From an uncultured Collinsella sp. (GTDB lineage: Bacteria; Actinomycetota; Coriobacteriia; Coriobacteriales; Coriobacteriaceae), in the NCBI GenBank assembly GCA_900548075.1, contig URJD01000058.1:1-9522 (forward strand): DNA of 9,522 nucleotides, written 5' to 3'. The notes below the pieces were generated by a model. It was not told where the DNA came from and ran no database searches. It worked only from the letters and a program-made list of their open reading frames with translations. Shown here piece after piece: positions 1 through 5,271 of the stretch (the first letter of the stretch is position 1; every line of letters starts with the position of its first letter). A program made the translations under genes and the position numbers.

Positions 1-2
1 CG

Positions 3-50
3 CAGACGCTCAAGCAGGAATACCTCGATACATACGAGGGAGGTGAATGA
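3..50 (+). CDS. C-terminal end of an upstream protein (partial)
   Basis: An open frame enters from the left edge and ends at TGA 48-50, giving the 15-residue tail QTLKQEYLDTYEGGE. The stop is one base before the ATG of the next gene, and that gene's ribosome binding site (GGAGG, 39-43) lies inside this tail. This is the usual layout of translationally coupled genes in one operon. The fragment is too short to assign a function. Another frame is also open over these few bases, so the call rests on the coupling geometry. Confidence 0.4.
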   Translation, partial: QTLKQEYLDTYEGGE

Positions 51-51
51 C

Positions 52-480
52 ATGATAGGCAAGAGCTATGCAAAGATAGCGATTGTTGGCTCTGTACTTT
101 GTCTTGCAATGGTGCTATGTGCATCATTTGCGAGGTATAGGTCCGAGCAGTCGTTCATCGATGGCGCTGAGAACGGTTTTGGCATAGACGGGATGTATGT
201 CAACGATGGCGCGACCAGGCCGTCTATGGCGATTCTTGCAGGCGAAGACATGGAATGGCAAATCTGTAATGGCGATGGCTCTTGTCTGAGTGGTCGTTTG
301 GCCGCAACGAGCGATCCGAATTCGTTCGATCTTCTCGACGATGATGGAGCGGATTGCGGTTCTGTTCACCTTTCATATGCATCGCGAGACGGGATGGACG
401 GCATTCTCTACGTCTCCCACGAAACTGGCGATTTCAAGATGCGCAGGACTAACCGGGTGCCGGCTTTTATCGAGGAGTGA
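52..480 (+). CDS. Small membrane-anchored hypothetical protein
   Basis: I do not recognise this 142-residue protein. It has a short basic N-terminus (MIGKSYAK), one hydrophobic segment at about residues 8-27, then about 115 polar residues predicted to lie outside the membrane. The external part is acidic and has three cysteines (about 72, 78, 102). The residues before Cys23 (MVL) do not make a proper lipobox, so I read the segment as a signal anchor rather than a lipoprotein signal. A GTG at 43 is in frame, but ATG 52 is preferred because GGAGG (39-43) sits 8 nt before it and overlaps the GTG. It follows the upstream gene by one base, so it belongs to an operon whose other members lie outside the window. 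A strong hairpin begins 5 nt after its stop. It could be an accessory subunit of a surface or secretion system, but nothing in the sequence proves that. Confidence 0.75.
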   Translation: MIGKSYAKIAIVGSVLCLAMVLCASFARYRSEQSFIDGAENGFGIDGMYVNDGATRPSMAILAGEDMEWQICNGDGSCLSGRLAATSDPNSFDLLDDDGADCGSVHLSYASRDGMDGILYVSHETGDFKMRRTNRVPAFIEE

Positions 481-485
481 GAGTT

Positions 486-514
486 CCCGGCGGCCTGCCG
501 ATCAGGCCGCCGGG
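486..514 (+). terminator. 12-bp GC hairpin just after the stop, possible terminator without T-tract
   Basis: CCCGGCGGCCTG (486-497) pairs perfectly with CAGGCCGCCGGG (503-514) around a 5-nt loop. It starts 5 nt after the stop codon of the small membrane protein, where a terminator is expected. No run of T follows, so intrinsic termination is uncertain. It may act as an RNA 3'-end stabiliser or a Rho-assisted end. Confidence 0.5.
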
Positions 515-524
515 CTATCGAGCC

Positions 525-558
525 CCGCATTCATCCGTACACACACGGATGAATGCGG
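525..558. repeat. 14-bp perfect inverted repeat
   Basis: CCGCATTCATCCGT (525-538) and ACGGATGAATGCGG (545-558) are exact reverse complements around the loop ACACAC. It lies only 10 nt after the preceding hairpin. With no T-tract on either side, it may be a second transcript end, a protein-binding palindrome or a repeat-element remnant. Confidence 0.6.
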
Positions 559-569
559 AAGGTGTCCGG

Positions 570-632
570 ATGAAGTTGATAATCAAGGAAACAAAGCCGT
601 TCTGCCTGGGACGGCTTTGGCCTGGACTTTAA
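570..632 (+). other. Possible 20-codon leader-like ORF
   Basis: ATG 570 is preceded by GGAAGG (557-562) at 7 nt and runs to TAA 630-632, encoding a peptide starting MKLIIKETKPF. The Shine-Dalgarno bases overlap the 3' arm of the 525-558 hairpin, and the 592-619 hairpin lies within the ORF. It may be chance or a relic of the start of the decayed exonuclease gene. I see no recognisable function. Confidence 0.2.
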
Positions 633-918
633 CTACAACATCGCAATCGACACTTATCAGCTCGCGCAACGCGCATGGCCAGATCTCGGACGCTGGTGCA
701 TGGAGGACCTTCGAGATTTGCTGGACATCAAAAACGACGACGCACACCGCGTGCTCGCCGACTGCGAAGACGAGATGGCTGTCTACAATGCGATCAGAAA
801 CGGCGCGAAGTCCGGAGAGCTTTCTGTGGAACCGCCGCGCCGTCGCGCGAGCCGACCGGGCAACCCGGGCAATCTGGTCCCGGCTCTCCCGGTCGTATTC
901 CTACGATATCGCCCCTAG
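583..918 (+). pseudogene. Truncated DnaQ-like 3'->5' exonuclease remnant (C-terminal part)
   Basis: The frame opens after TAA 580-582 and ends at TAG 916-918. Its middle reads like the C-terminal half of a DEDDh exonuclease domain of the DnaQ / Pol III epsilon type. It has an IDTYQLAQRAWPDL segment, a LEDLRDLL-like helix (MEDLRDLLDIKNDD) and then AHRVLADCEDEMAVYNAI, which carries the family's final His and Asp. The N-terminal D-x-E motif and the second Asp motif are missing, and no start with a ribosome binding site precedes the conserved part. An internal ATG at 700 would give 72 residues lacking most of the fold. The tail after about 825 is Arg/Pro-rich and not exonuclease-like, so that end is probably altered too. 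Intact relatives are longer, alone or fused to other domains. The family call is by motif only. It lies convergent with the next minus-strand gene. Confidence 0.6.
592..619. repeat. 9-bp inverted repeat, third hairpin of the cluster
   Basis: CAAAGCCGT (592-600) pairs with ACGGCTTTG (611-619) around a 10-nt loop. The AAAGCC/GGCTTT arms resemble a bidirectional terminator stem, but no long T-run follows. It overlaps the start of the decayed exonuclease frame. Confidence 0.45.
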
Positions 919-930
919 ATCACCAATGTG

Positions 931-1170
931 TCAGATAAAGAATGAGGCAATGGCTATGATCACGCCTACGGCAGATGCAACGACTGCGCCTTTTTTCCTC
1001 TCCTTTAGTCCGACGAATAGGGTTGCCGTAAAGTAAAGGGCGGAAATGCAGGCTATGGCAAGCGAAACGAGTTCCTTGGGCGGTTTCAGCAAAAGGTCGC
1101 TAGCAAAGAGTAATGCAAGCGGGGCAAAGCCGATTGTGTTCAAGTATCTCGATTGATTTTGCGACAACAT
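931..1170 (-). CDS. Small hydrophobic membrane protein, three likely TM segments (hypothetical)
   Basis: This 79-residue protein is mostly hydrophobic, with likely membrane segments at about 12-28, 34-54 and 61-79. The second and third are separated by a basic loop (KERKK). The start is well supported: AGGAAG lies 5 nt before the ATG on the minus strand. The gene starts 12 nt after the final stop of the secreted cysteine protein, so the two are almost certainly co-transcribed. Size, membrane topology and position directly behind a secreted small protein resemble bacteriocin immunity proteins, but there is no family motif to prove it. It is the only intact member of the three-gene unit. If it is an immunity factor, its survival while the others decay would make sense. 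It could equally be a generic small membrane protein. Confidence 0.7.
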   Translation of the reverse strand: MLSQNQSRYLNTIGFAPLALLFASDLLLKPPKELVSLAIACISALYFTATLFVGLKERKKGAVVASAVGVIIAIASFFI

Positions 1171-1182
1171 GGCAACTTCCTT

Positions 1183-1587
1183 TCAGAACATGCAAGTGAA
1201 AAGTCGGTACGATGTCATTGCGGTTGCAAAAAAGCCGCCGCCAGGACCGGTTGTCACGAGACCGGCGATAACTTCAGCGGTGCTAGCAAGGTAGGGATCG
1301 CGCAGGCAAGCCTCCTCCTTCGCGTTCAGCTTGACCTTGTGAGGGACGGTGCGGTTATTTGCAGATCCGTGAGAATCGCACCACGCCTTGGAATATGAAT
1401 CCGTGCAGCGTCCGCGCTCAAAAAGGGATATATCGTAATTTTCGTCGTAGTTGACTCAGACGTAGATATCGCTGCTCTCGGCGGGAGATCCCTCGTCGGC
1501 ATAGGCTGCCGCAACGGGTACAAATGGTGTCATGACAAGGGAGAGGCAAAGAGCTGCTGAGACGATGGAGGGCGGGCATTTCTTCAT
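1183..1587 (-). pseudogene. Secreted four-cysteine protein with one in-frame TGA (inactivated)
   Basis: From ATG 1587 the frame is open to TGA 1183-1185 (134 codons) except for one TGA at codon 44 (1456-1458). AAGGAG lies 6 nt upstream of the ATG. Residues 1-30 are a classic Sec signal peptide: MKKC, a hydrophobic core, and a likely cleavage after AAAYA before DEGSP. The part after the stop encodes about 90 residues with four cysteines (in GRC, AWC, EAC and TCMF contexts). It also has a Gly-rich hydrophobic stretch (TAEVIAGLVTTGPGGGFF) near the end. The four cysteines could form two disulfides, which fits the thioredoxin-like gene directly upstream. As written, only a 43-residue product of little more than the signal peptide would be made. 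I do not recognise the family. A secreted antimicrobial peptide or a cell-surface factor are possibilities. Single-base change, read-through and assembly error cannot be told apart here. Confidence 0.65.
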
Positions 1588-1597
1588 GGCTGGCTCC

Positions 1598-2155
1598 TTA
1601 ATCTGGCCTTTGATAGTTACTCGATGTCGCCTCCTTCCGCTTTATATCCGTTGTATTCGCGTATTTCTTTAATAAGGCAAGAGGTTCTTCCTCTCCTTCG
1701 GATAAGCCGATGATGTTTCCTTGATCATCCAGTATGAATACGGATGGAATATGCTCAAGTTCATATTGGTCATACACGGTCTTATCTTAATCTATGTATA
1801 TGGGAAAGTCTCCTTCTTGGACCGAGGCTTCTTCAATTGTGCTGTCCTCGGAAACAGTGAAAAAGTTCTTCCTTAAGGCTGCGAAATTATCAAGTTGTTG
1901 CATATCTTCTATGAGAGATTCGCAGTGCTGACACCACGATGCCCAGAACATCAAGATGTTTTCCTCATTAGGTTTTAGCTTGTTAAAATAATTGACGTTT
2001 CGGCCGAGGCTGAAATCTTGGCCCATTTTAATGGACAAAGATGAGGGATAAGCATCGTGTTGCGGTTTGATATTGACGGCGATTAAGGCGGCGAAACACG
2101 TCAGAGTCGCCAAAGTCAGTAAGGCGATAACGCATTTTCTCGGTTTCCAGCTCAT
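1598..2155 (-). pseudogene. Membrane-tethered thioredoxin-like (TlpA/redoxin-type) protein with one in-frame TAA
   Basis: The start is ATG 2155, with GAGAGGGA 6 nt upstream. Two in-frame ATGs further upstream (2185, 2173) have weaker sites. Residues 1-7 are basic, 8-27 form a membrane anchor, and a thioredoxin fold follows. The motif FWASWCQHC has its CxxC at residues 75-78, so the protein would act as a thiol-disulfide oxidoreductase outside the membrane. Codon 123 is TAA (1787-1789). Beyond it the same frame continues without further stops to TAA 1598-1600. It supplies the missing half of the fold, including HIPSVFILDDQGNIIG, which matches the cis-Pro loop and the last strands of TlpA-like proteins. 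The intact protein would be about 185 residues. The 122-residue product lacks the cis-Pro region and should not fold normally. Its final stop overlaps the ribosome binding site of the secreted cysteine protein, so the two genes are coupled and probably partners. Confidence 0.8.
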
Positions 2156-2185
2156 GACAGATCCCTCTCTCATGGTGAAACGCAT

Positions 2186-2347
2186 ACGTTTTGGGACCGG
2201 ATACCGCTCAAATCCATTCTGGACGATGACTCGACTTACCGCCTTGTCCTTTCAGCGTGATTGCCGCTGCGGCAAGATCTGCGCAGCCTTTTGGAATAGT
2301 CCTACGCTCAAGCCGTTTCTATTCACCCTGAGCGAAGGGAGCCGCAT
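2186..2347 (+). other. Divergent intergenic region upstream of the pilin-DUF6273 gene
   Basis: This gap between two divergently transcribed genes should hold both promoters, but I see no convincing -35/-10 pair. A plus-strand frame is open up to TGA 2258-2260 (…WDRIPLKSILDDDSTYRL…) and might be the tail of a deleted gene, though it is too short to assign. A perfect 6-bp hairpin (TTGCCG/CGGCAA, 2261-2275) follows that stop. The Shine-Dalgarno AGGGAG (2336-2341) for the pilin gene is at the right end. Confidence 0.35.
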
Positions 2348-3370
2348 ATGCATGCAGCGGCAGTTTCGCCTCGGGGGGGGGTCGCTCGTAGGGCGGCTAA
2401 TCTCCGGGGCCAGTCAATCATCGAGTACGTCCTGATCATCGCCGTCATCGGTCTTGTCATCGTGTTCGCGGGACCCGGTGTGGCGGGAGCCATCCGCAAC
2501 CAGTTCAACCTGGTCGGCAACACTGTGAATAGCGGGACTAGCGCTGGCGCCGAGGGCGGCGGAGCATCCGGCGGCGGTTCCGCGGGAGCCGATTCAGTGA
2601 CCGTACAGGCGGCTGTGGCCAAGGACGTCAAGGACTGGACGCTCGTTGAACAGAAGGCCGTGGCCGAGGACATCGCAGCGAAGGGCGAGGCGTCGCCAGT
2701 GTACGCCAAGGCGAAGGCCGCTATGGATGCGGGAACGACTTGGTCGGTCAAGCTCACGAACGATGACACCATGACCTACCGAATCATCGGCATCAACCAC
2801 GACGACTTGGCAGATGGCAGCGGCAAGGCAGGCCTGACGTTCCTCACCACCTCGACGGGAATCAGATCGCGCATGAATGCGACCGACACTAATGTCGGTG
2901 GTTGGGAGAAGTCCGAGCTCCGTGCGAAGATGAACTCCGGTGAGATCTGGAACCTGATGCCGTCCGATTTCCAATCCAAGGTAAAGCCCGTCAGGAAGCT
3001 CACGAACAACGTCGGTGGCGGGAAGGCGAATAAGAATGCCGCCGTGACAGCAACGACCGACAGACTGTTCCTGCTCAGCTACTCCGAGATTGTGCCGACG
3101 TCTTATCTCGCATCTGACTATCCCTGGACTTCCAACGAGGGCACCCAGTACGAGGCCTTCAGGGGCAAGGTGACGGAGAACCACAATGTCAAGAACCCCG
3201 ATGCCTTCTCCGCCATCGCCATTGGTCCAAGTTGGTGGGAGCGTACGGTGTGTACGATGTATCAGAAGGCCCCTGCTGCGGGTTTCCTCCGTGTCAAAAG
3301 CGACGAAGGTCCGACACCATCCTTCTACGCGCCGTACGCGGGTTGCGTCTGCCCTGTCTGGAGCTTCTAG
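2348..3370 (+). CDS. Flp-type prepilin fused to a C-terminal DUF6273 domain, candidate phase-variable surface adhesin
   Basis: ATG 2348 follows AGGGAG at 6 nt. Residues 1-21 form a basic leader ending in Gly21. The mature part begins QSIIEY with Glu at position 5, then a hydrophobic helix to about residue 42. This is the class III signal of Flp/type IVb pilins, normally cut by a prepilin peptidase. Residues 61-83 are a Gly/Ser/Ala linker. The rest (about 85-340) is a globular domain matching the DUF6273 pattern: TYRIIGIN; GGWEKSELRAKMNSGEIWNLMP; TDRLFLLSYSEI; a closing WWERT…FLRV…YAGCVCPVWSF. The closing segment resembles C-type-lectin/formylglycine-enzyme-like folds used for display and binding. 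The last 40 residues hold three Cys (302, 333, 335), possibly for disulfides. A G9 run in codons 9-12 of the leader makes expression sensitive to slippage. The likely role is a pilus-tip or minor pilin adhesin, with the assembly genes outside the window. Domain architecture is well supported; the ligand is unknown. Confidence 0.85.
   Translation: MHAAAVSPRGGVARRAANLRGQSIIEYVLIIAVIGLVIVFAGPGVAGAIRNQFNLVGNTVNSGTSAGAEGGGASGGGSAGADSVTVQAAVAKDVKDWTLVEQKAVAEDIAAKGEASPVYAKAKAAMDAGTTWSVKLTNDDTMTYRIIGINHDDLADGSGKAGLTFLTTSTGIRSRMNATDTNVGGWEKSELRAKMNSGEIWNLMPSDFQSKVKPVRKLTNNVGGGKANKNAAVTATTDRLFLLSYSEIVPTSYLASDYPWTSNEGTQYEAFRGKVTENHNVKNPDAFSAIAIGPSWWERTVCTMYQKAPAAGFLRVKSDEGPTPSFYAPYAGCVCPVWSF
2373..2381 (+). 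repeat. Poly-G tract (G9) in the coding leader of the pilin-adhesin gene
   Basis: Nine consecutive G span codons 9-12 of the prepilin. With nine G the frame is open. With eight G the frame ends about 22 codons later. With ten G it ends at TAG four codons later. Homopolymeric G tracts of this length inside surface genes are classic slipped-strand switches. No other homopolymer of this kind occurs in the window. Confidence 0.85.
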
Positions 3371-3401
3371 GCATTTTGTCATATAAGCTGACATAGGGAT
3401 A

Positions 3402-3434
3402 AAGGCCCGCGCAGGATTGCACGGGCCTTCTTTT
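3402..3434 (+). terminator. Intrinsic terminator of the pilin-DUF6273 gene
   Basis: AAGGCCCG (3402-3409) pairs with CGGGCCTT (3422-3429). A C·A mismatch separates a further 3-bp GCA/TGC extension with loop GGAT. CTTTT follows. It begins 31 nt after the stop codon. Confidence 0.8.
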
Positions 3435-3492
3435 GGCAAGTTTACGAACGGTTTGAGGTTCGTAGGACAGGTTATCGGGTTGAGGAGAAATG

Positions 3493-3600
3493 GGGTCGTA
3501 CAGCGGCTCTCAGAGCGTCTGCCGCACTCCCCCGCCATTACCTTCGTAGCGCCCTCGTATAGAGCTCATCCCGCTTGGCGTTTCGTTGTAACCGCTCACT
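3493..3600 (+). pseudogene. Degraded end of a formylglycine-enzyme/C-type-lectin-like domain (tentative)
   Basis: This stretch has no intact gene, but its frames spell the motif order that ends FGE-sulfatase/C-type-lectin-like domains (RGGSW … LRSA … R … GFR). One frame gives YSGSQSVCRTPPP. A second frame, joined after one shift, gives HYLRSALV, a TAG, then SSSRLAFRCNR. Parts of the DNA also resemble the 3' end of the pilin-DUF6273 gene (CACCATCCTTCTACGCGCC against CGCCATTACCTTCGTAGCGCC). The match is by eye and partial. If real, it is a remnant of a second display domain cut off by the terminator upstream. Confidence 0.25.
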
Positions 3601-3825
3601 TGTCCACGGATCAAGTGAACTACTGGAATAAATACAGTGACACACTTGTTCGTTACAGTCGCTATATCTGTGTAAATCGCCGCGATAAATACAGCCCTTA
3701 CTCGGCTGTATACCAGCTACGCGTATGTAGATTCATAACGCGTTAATAAATCGGCTCAAGCGCGTGCAAAACGCGCAAGTAGCCGCAAAAGGCGATTATC
3801 GCTCAGGTAGATTTTTGGCACCCTG
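3601..3825. other. Non-coding AT-richer spacer with small repeats
   Basis: I see no credible gene here. The stretch holds a 10-nt direct repeat ATAAATACAG (3628-3637 and 3685-3694). It also has an 8-bp hairpin ATACAGCC/GGCTGTAT (3689-3696 with 3704-3711) and a 6-bp hairpin GCGCGT/ACGCGC (3760-3765 with 3771-3776). None has a T-run. Confidence 0.5.
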
Positions 3826-3855
3826 TTGCTTAATCAAAATTAAGCAATTGCTTAA
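3826..3855. repeat. Alternating TTGCTTAA inverted repeats
   Basis: TTGCTTAAT (3826-3834) and ATTAAGCAA (3839-3847) form a perfect 9-bp stem with loop CAAA. The second arm is also half of the 16-bp palindrome TTAAGCAATTGCTTAA (3840-3855). The structures are mutually exclusive. It may be an operator, a second weak tRNA 3' end on the minus strand, or an integration relic. Confidence 0.5.
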
Positions 3856-3888
3856 AACAAAAAAGGTCAGGCACTAGGTGCCTGACCT
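3854..3888 (-). terminator. Intrinsic terminator of tRNA-Pro
   Basis: On the minus strand the 11-bp stem AGGTCAGGCAC/GTGCCTGACCT (3864-3874 with 3878-3888) has a 3-nt loop and is followed by TTTTTTGTTTT. It lies about 10 nt after the encoded CCA, so it ends the tRNA transcript. It may also catch read-through from the coaBC operon. Confidence 0.9.
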
Positions 3889-3897
3889 GCAAACTTC

Positions 3898-3974
<77 letters not shown>

Positions 3975-4016
3975 AAGCTTTTGTTTGTTGCTCTGCTCTC
4001 GCTCGCAACAGGGAGT

Positions 4017-4046
4017 ATATTAACCCGAAACTTTACCCTTGCGCAA
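4017..4046 (-). promoter_or_regulatory. Candidate promoter of tRNA-Pro
   Basis: On the minus strand TTGCGC (4041-4046) and TAATAT (4017-4022) are 18 nt apart. Transcription would start near 4010 and leave a roughly 35-nt leader before the mature tRNA end at 3974. An overlapping TATACT (4014-4019) is an alternative -10 with poor spacing. Confidence 0.5.
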
Positions 4047-4054
4047 GAACTTTT

Positions 4055-5269
4055 TTAATTATTTTTGAGCAAGTCCAAAATTGTATCTGCGAGCTGGGGT
4101 TTTGTTAGCACGGGAAGTTCTTGCGTCCCTGCTGTGCTTACAATCCAGGCCTTATTGGTGTCGGTTCCAAAGCCCGAATCGGCGCGCGAGACATCGTTGG
4201 CGATAATGGCATCGCAACCCTTGCGGGCAAGTTTGTGCTGCGCGTACTCCACGACGTTATCGGTCTCGGCTGCAAATCCGATCACACGGCGCTCGCCCTT
4301 CTGGCGCGAGAGCTCGGCCAAAATATCAACGGTCTCGACGAGCTCGATACGATCCAAGCGTTCGTTGGCCTTTTTGAGTTTATGGTCGGCAGGGGCCGCG
4401 GGGGTGTAGTCGGCGACAGCGGCCGCGCAAATGGCCGCATCGGCCGTCTGGAAGGCGTTTAACGCCGCCTGCAGCATCTCTGCGGCGGTCTGCACCCGCA
4501 CGCACTCTACACCTCGGGGAACATCGAGCGATGTCGGTCCCAGCACAAGCGTGACCTCAGCACCGCGGCGAGCAGCCTCCCCCGCCAGGGCGATGCCCAT
4601 CTTGCCCGACGACCGGTTGCCAATAAAGCGCACGGGATCGATCGGCTCGTGCGTGGGACCGGCGGTGATTACGATGCGCTTGCCCGCAAGGTCCTGGGGC
4701 GTGGGATTGAGCACCTCGCAGACAGCCTCGACGATGTCCTCGGGCTCGCTCATACGTCCCGTGTCCACGTCGCCGCAGGCAAGGTAGCCGCTGCCGGGTC
4801 CCACCACATGCACGCCGCGGTCGCGCAGCGTGGCCATGTTGGCCTGCGTCGCCGGCGCCTTCCACATGCCGTTGTTCATAGCAGGTGCGATCACGATGGG
4901 TCGCGGCGTCGCAAGCAGCGTGGTGGAGATAAGGTCATCGGCGATGCCGTTGGCCATCTTGGCGATGATATTGGCTGTCGCGGGCGCCACGACCACCAGA
5001 TCGGGCTCCTGCGCCAGCGAAATGTGGTGGATGGGGTCGGAAGGATCGTCGAATAGGCCCACGGCAACGGGCTCGTTGGTGAGCGCACGGAAGGTGAGCG
5101 GGCCCACAAACTCGGTGGCATGCTCGCTCATAACGACCTTGACGCGCGCACCGCGCTTTTGCAGCAGGCGCACGATATTGCACGACTTATAGGCGGCGAT
5201 CCCGCCGGTAATGCCCAGCAGGATCGTTTTTCCCTCAAGTTGCATTGAATTGTTGGATGCCGCCGTCAT
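4055..5269 (-). CDS. coaBC: Bifunctional phosphopantothenoylcysteine decarboxylase / phosphopantothenate-cysteine ligase
   Basis: This 404-residue cytosolic enzyme joins cysteine to 4'-phosphopantothenate (CoaB) and decarboxylates the product to 4'-phosphopantetheine (CoaC), two steps of CoA synthesis. The N-terminal flavoprotein half (about 14-185) has GITGGIAAYK, HHISLAQ (His82 in the catalytic position), APATANI, PAMNNGMW (129-136) and GYLACGD with the reactive Cys165. The C-terminal CoaB half starts at about 195 with KRIVITAGPTHEPIDPVRFIGNRSSGKMG, followed by CAAAVADYTP, KLKK and IIANDVS. Length is normal for the fusion. ATG 5269 is chosen because AAGGAAG lies 7 nt upstream, inside the end of the zinc-ribbon gene. 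The later ATG at codon 9 lacks such a site. It is last in the operon, 2 nt after its neighbour. I see no clear terminator directly behind it. Confidence 0.97.
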   Translation of the reverse strand: MTAASNNSMQLEGKTILLGITGGIAAYKSCNIVRLLQKRGARVKVVMSEHATEFVGPLTFRALTNEPVAVGLFDDPSDPIHHISLAQEPDLVVVAPATANIIAKMANGIADDLISTTLLATPRPIVIAPAMNNGMWKAPATQANMATLRDRGVHVVGPGSGYLACGDVDTGRMSEPEDIVEAVCEVLNPTPQDLAGKRIVITAGPTHEPIDPVRFIGNRSSGKMGIALAGEAARRGAEVTLVLGPTSLDVPRGVECVRVQTAAEMLQAALNAFQTADAAICAAAVADYTPAAPADHKLKKANERLDRIELVETVDILAELSRQKGERRVIGFAAETDNVVEYAQHKLARKGCDAIIANDVSRADSGFGTDTNKAWIVSTAGTQELPVLTKPQLADTILDLLKNN

Positions 5270-5271
5270 CG

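Noticed and set aside
52..120. Lipoprotein signal in the first small protein
   Set aside because: The residues before the cysteines do not fit a lipobox, and the hydrophobic segment continues past Cys17 and Cys23.
290..1036. Long plus-strand ORF of 248 codons
   Set aside because: It runs antisense or out of frame through the small membrane protein, the hairpins, the exonuclease remnant and the minus-strand membrane gene. It has no family motif and an unnatural Arg/Thr/Ser-rich composition.
1456..1458. In-frame TGA as selenocysteine or recoded codon
   Set aside because: I see no SECIS-like hairpin directly after it, the flanking residues do not suggest a redox site, and the neighbouring gene has a TAA stop instead. 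A nonsense change explains both.
1183..1587. Assignment of the secreted protein to the lactococcin 972 family
   Set aside because: There is only a faint YSxxW…H resemblance. Four cysteines are atypical for that family, and no transporter partners are present in the window.
2594..3538. Minus-strand ORF of 314 codons
   Set aside because: It is antisense to the pilin-DUF6273 gene and its terminator, a by-product of GC-rich codon use. The plus-strand frame has clear domains.
3417..3746. Plus-strand ORF of 109 codons after the pilin gene
   Set aside because: It starts inside the terminator loop, has no ribosome binding site and no consistent protein character. Only a short motif-like stretch is kept as a tentative remnant.
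3601..3860. CRISPR array or insertion sequence in the repeat-containing spacer
   Set aside because: The repeats are two short copies or simple hairpins without regular spacing. There is no transposase frame and no terminal inverted repeat pair.
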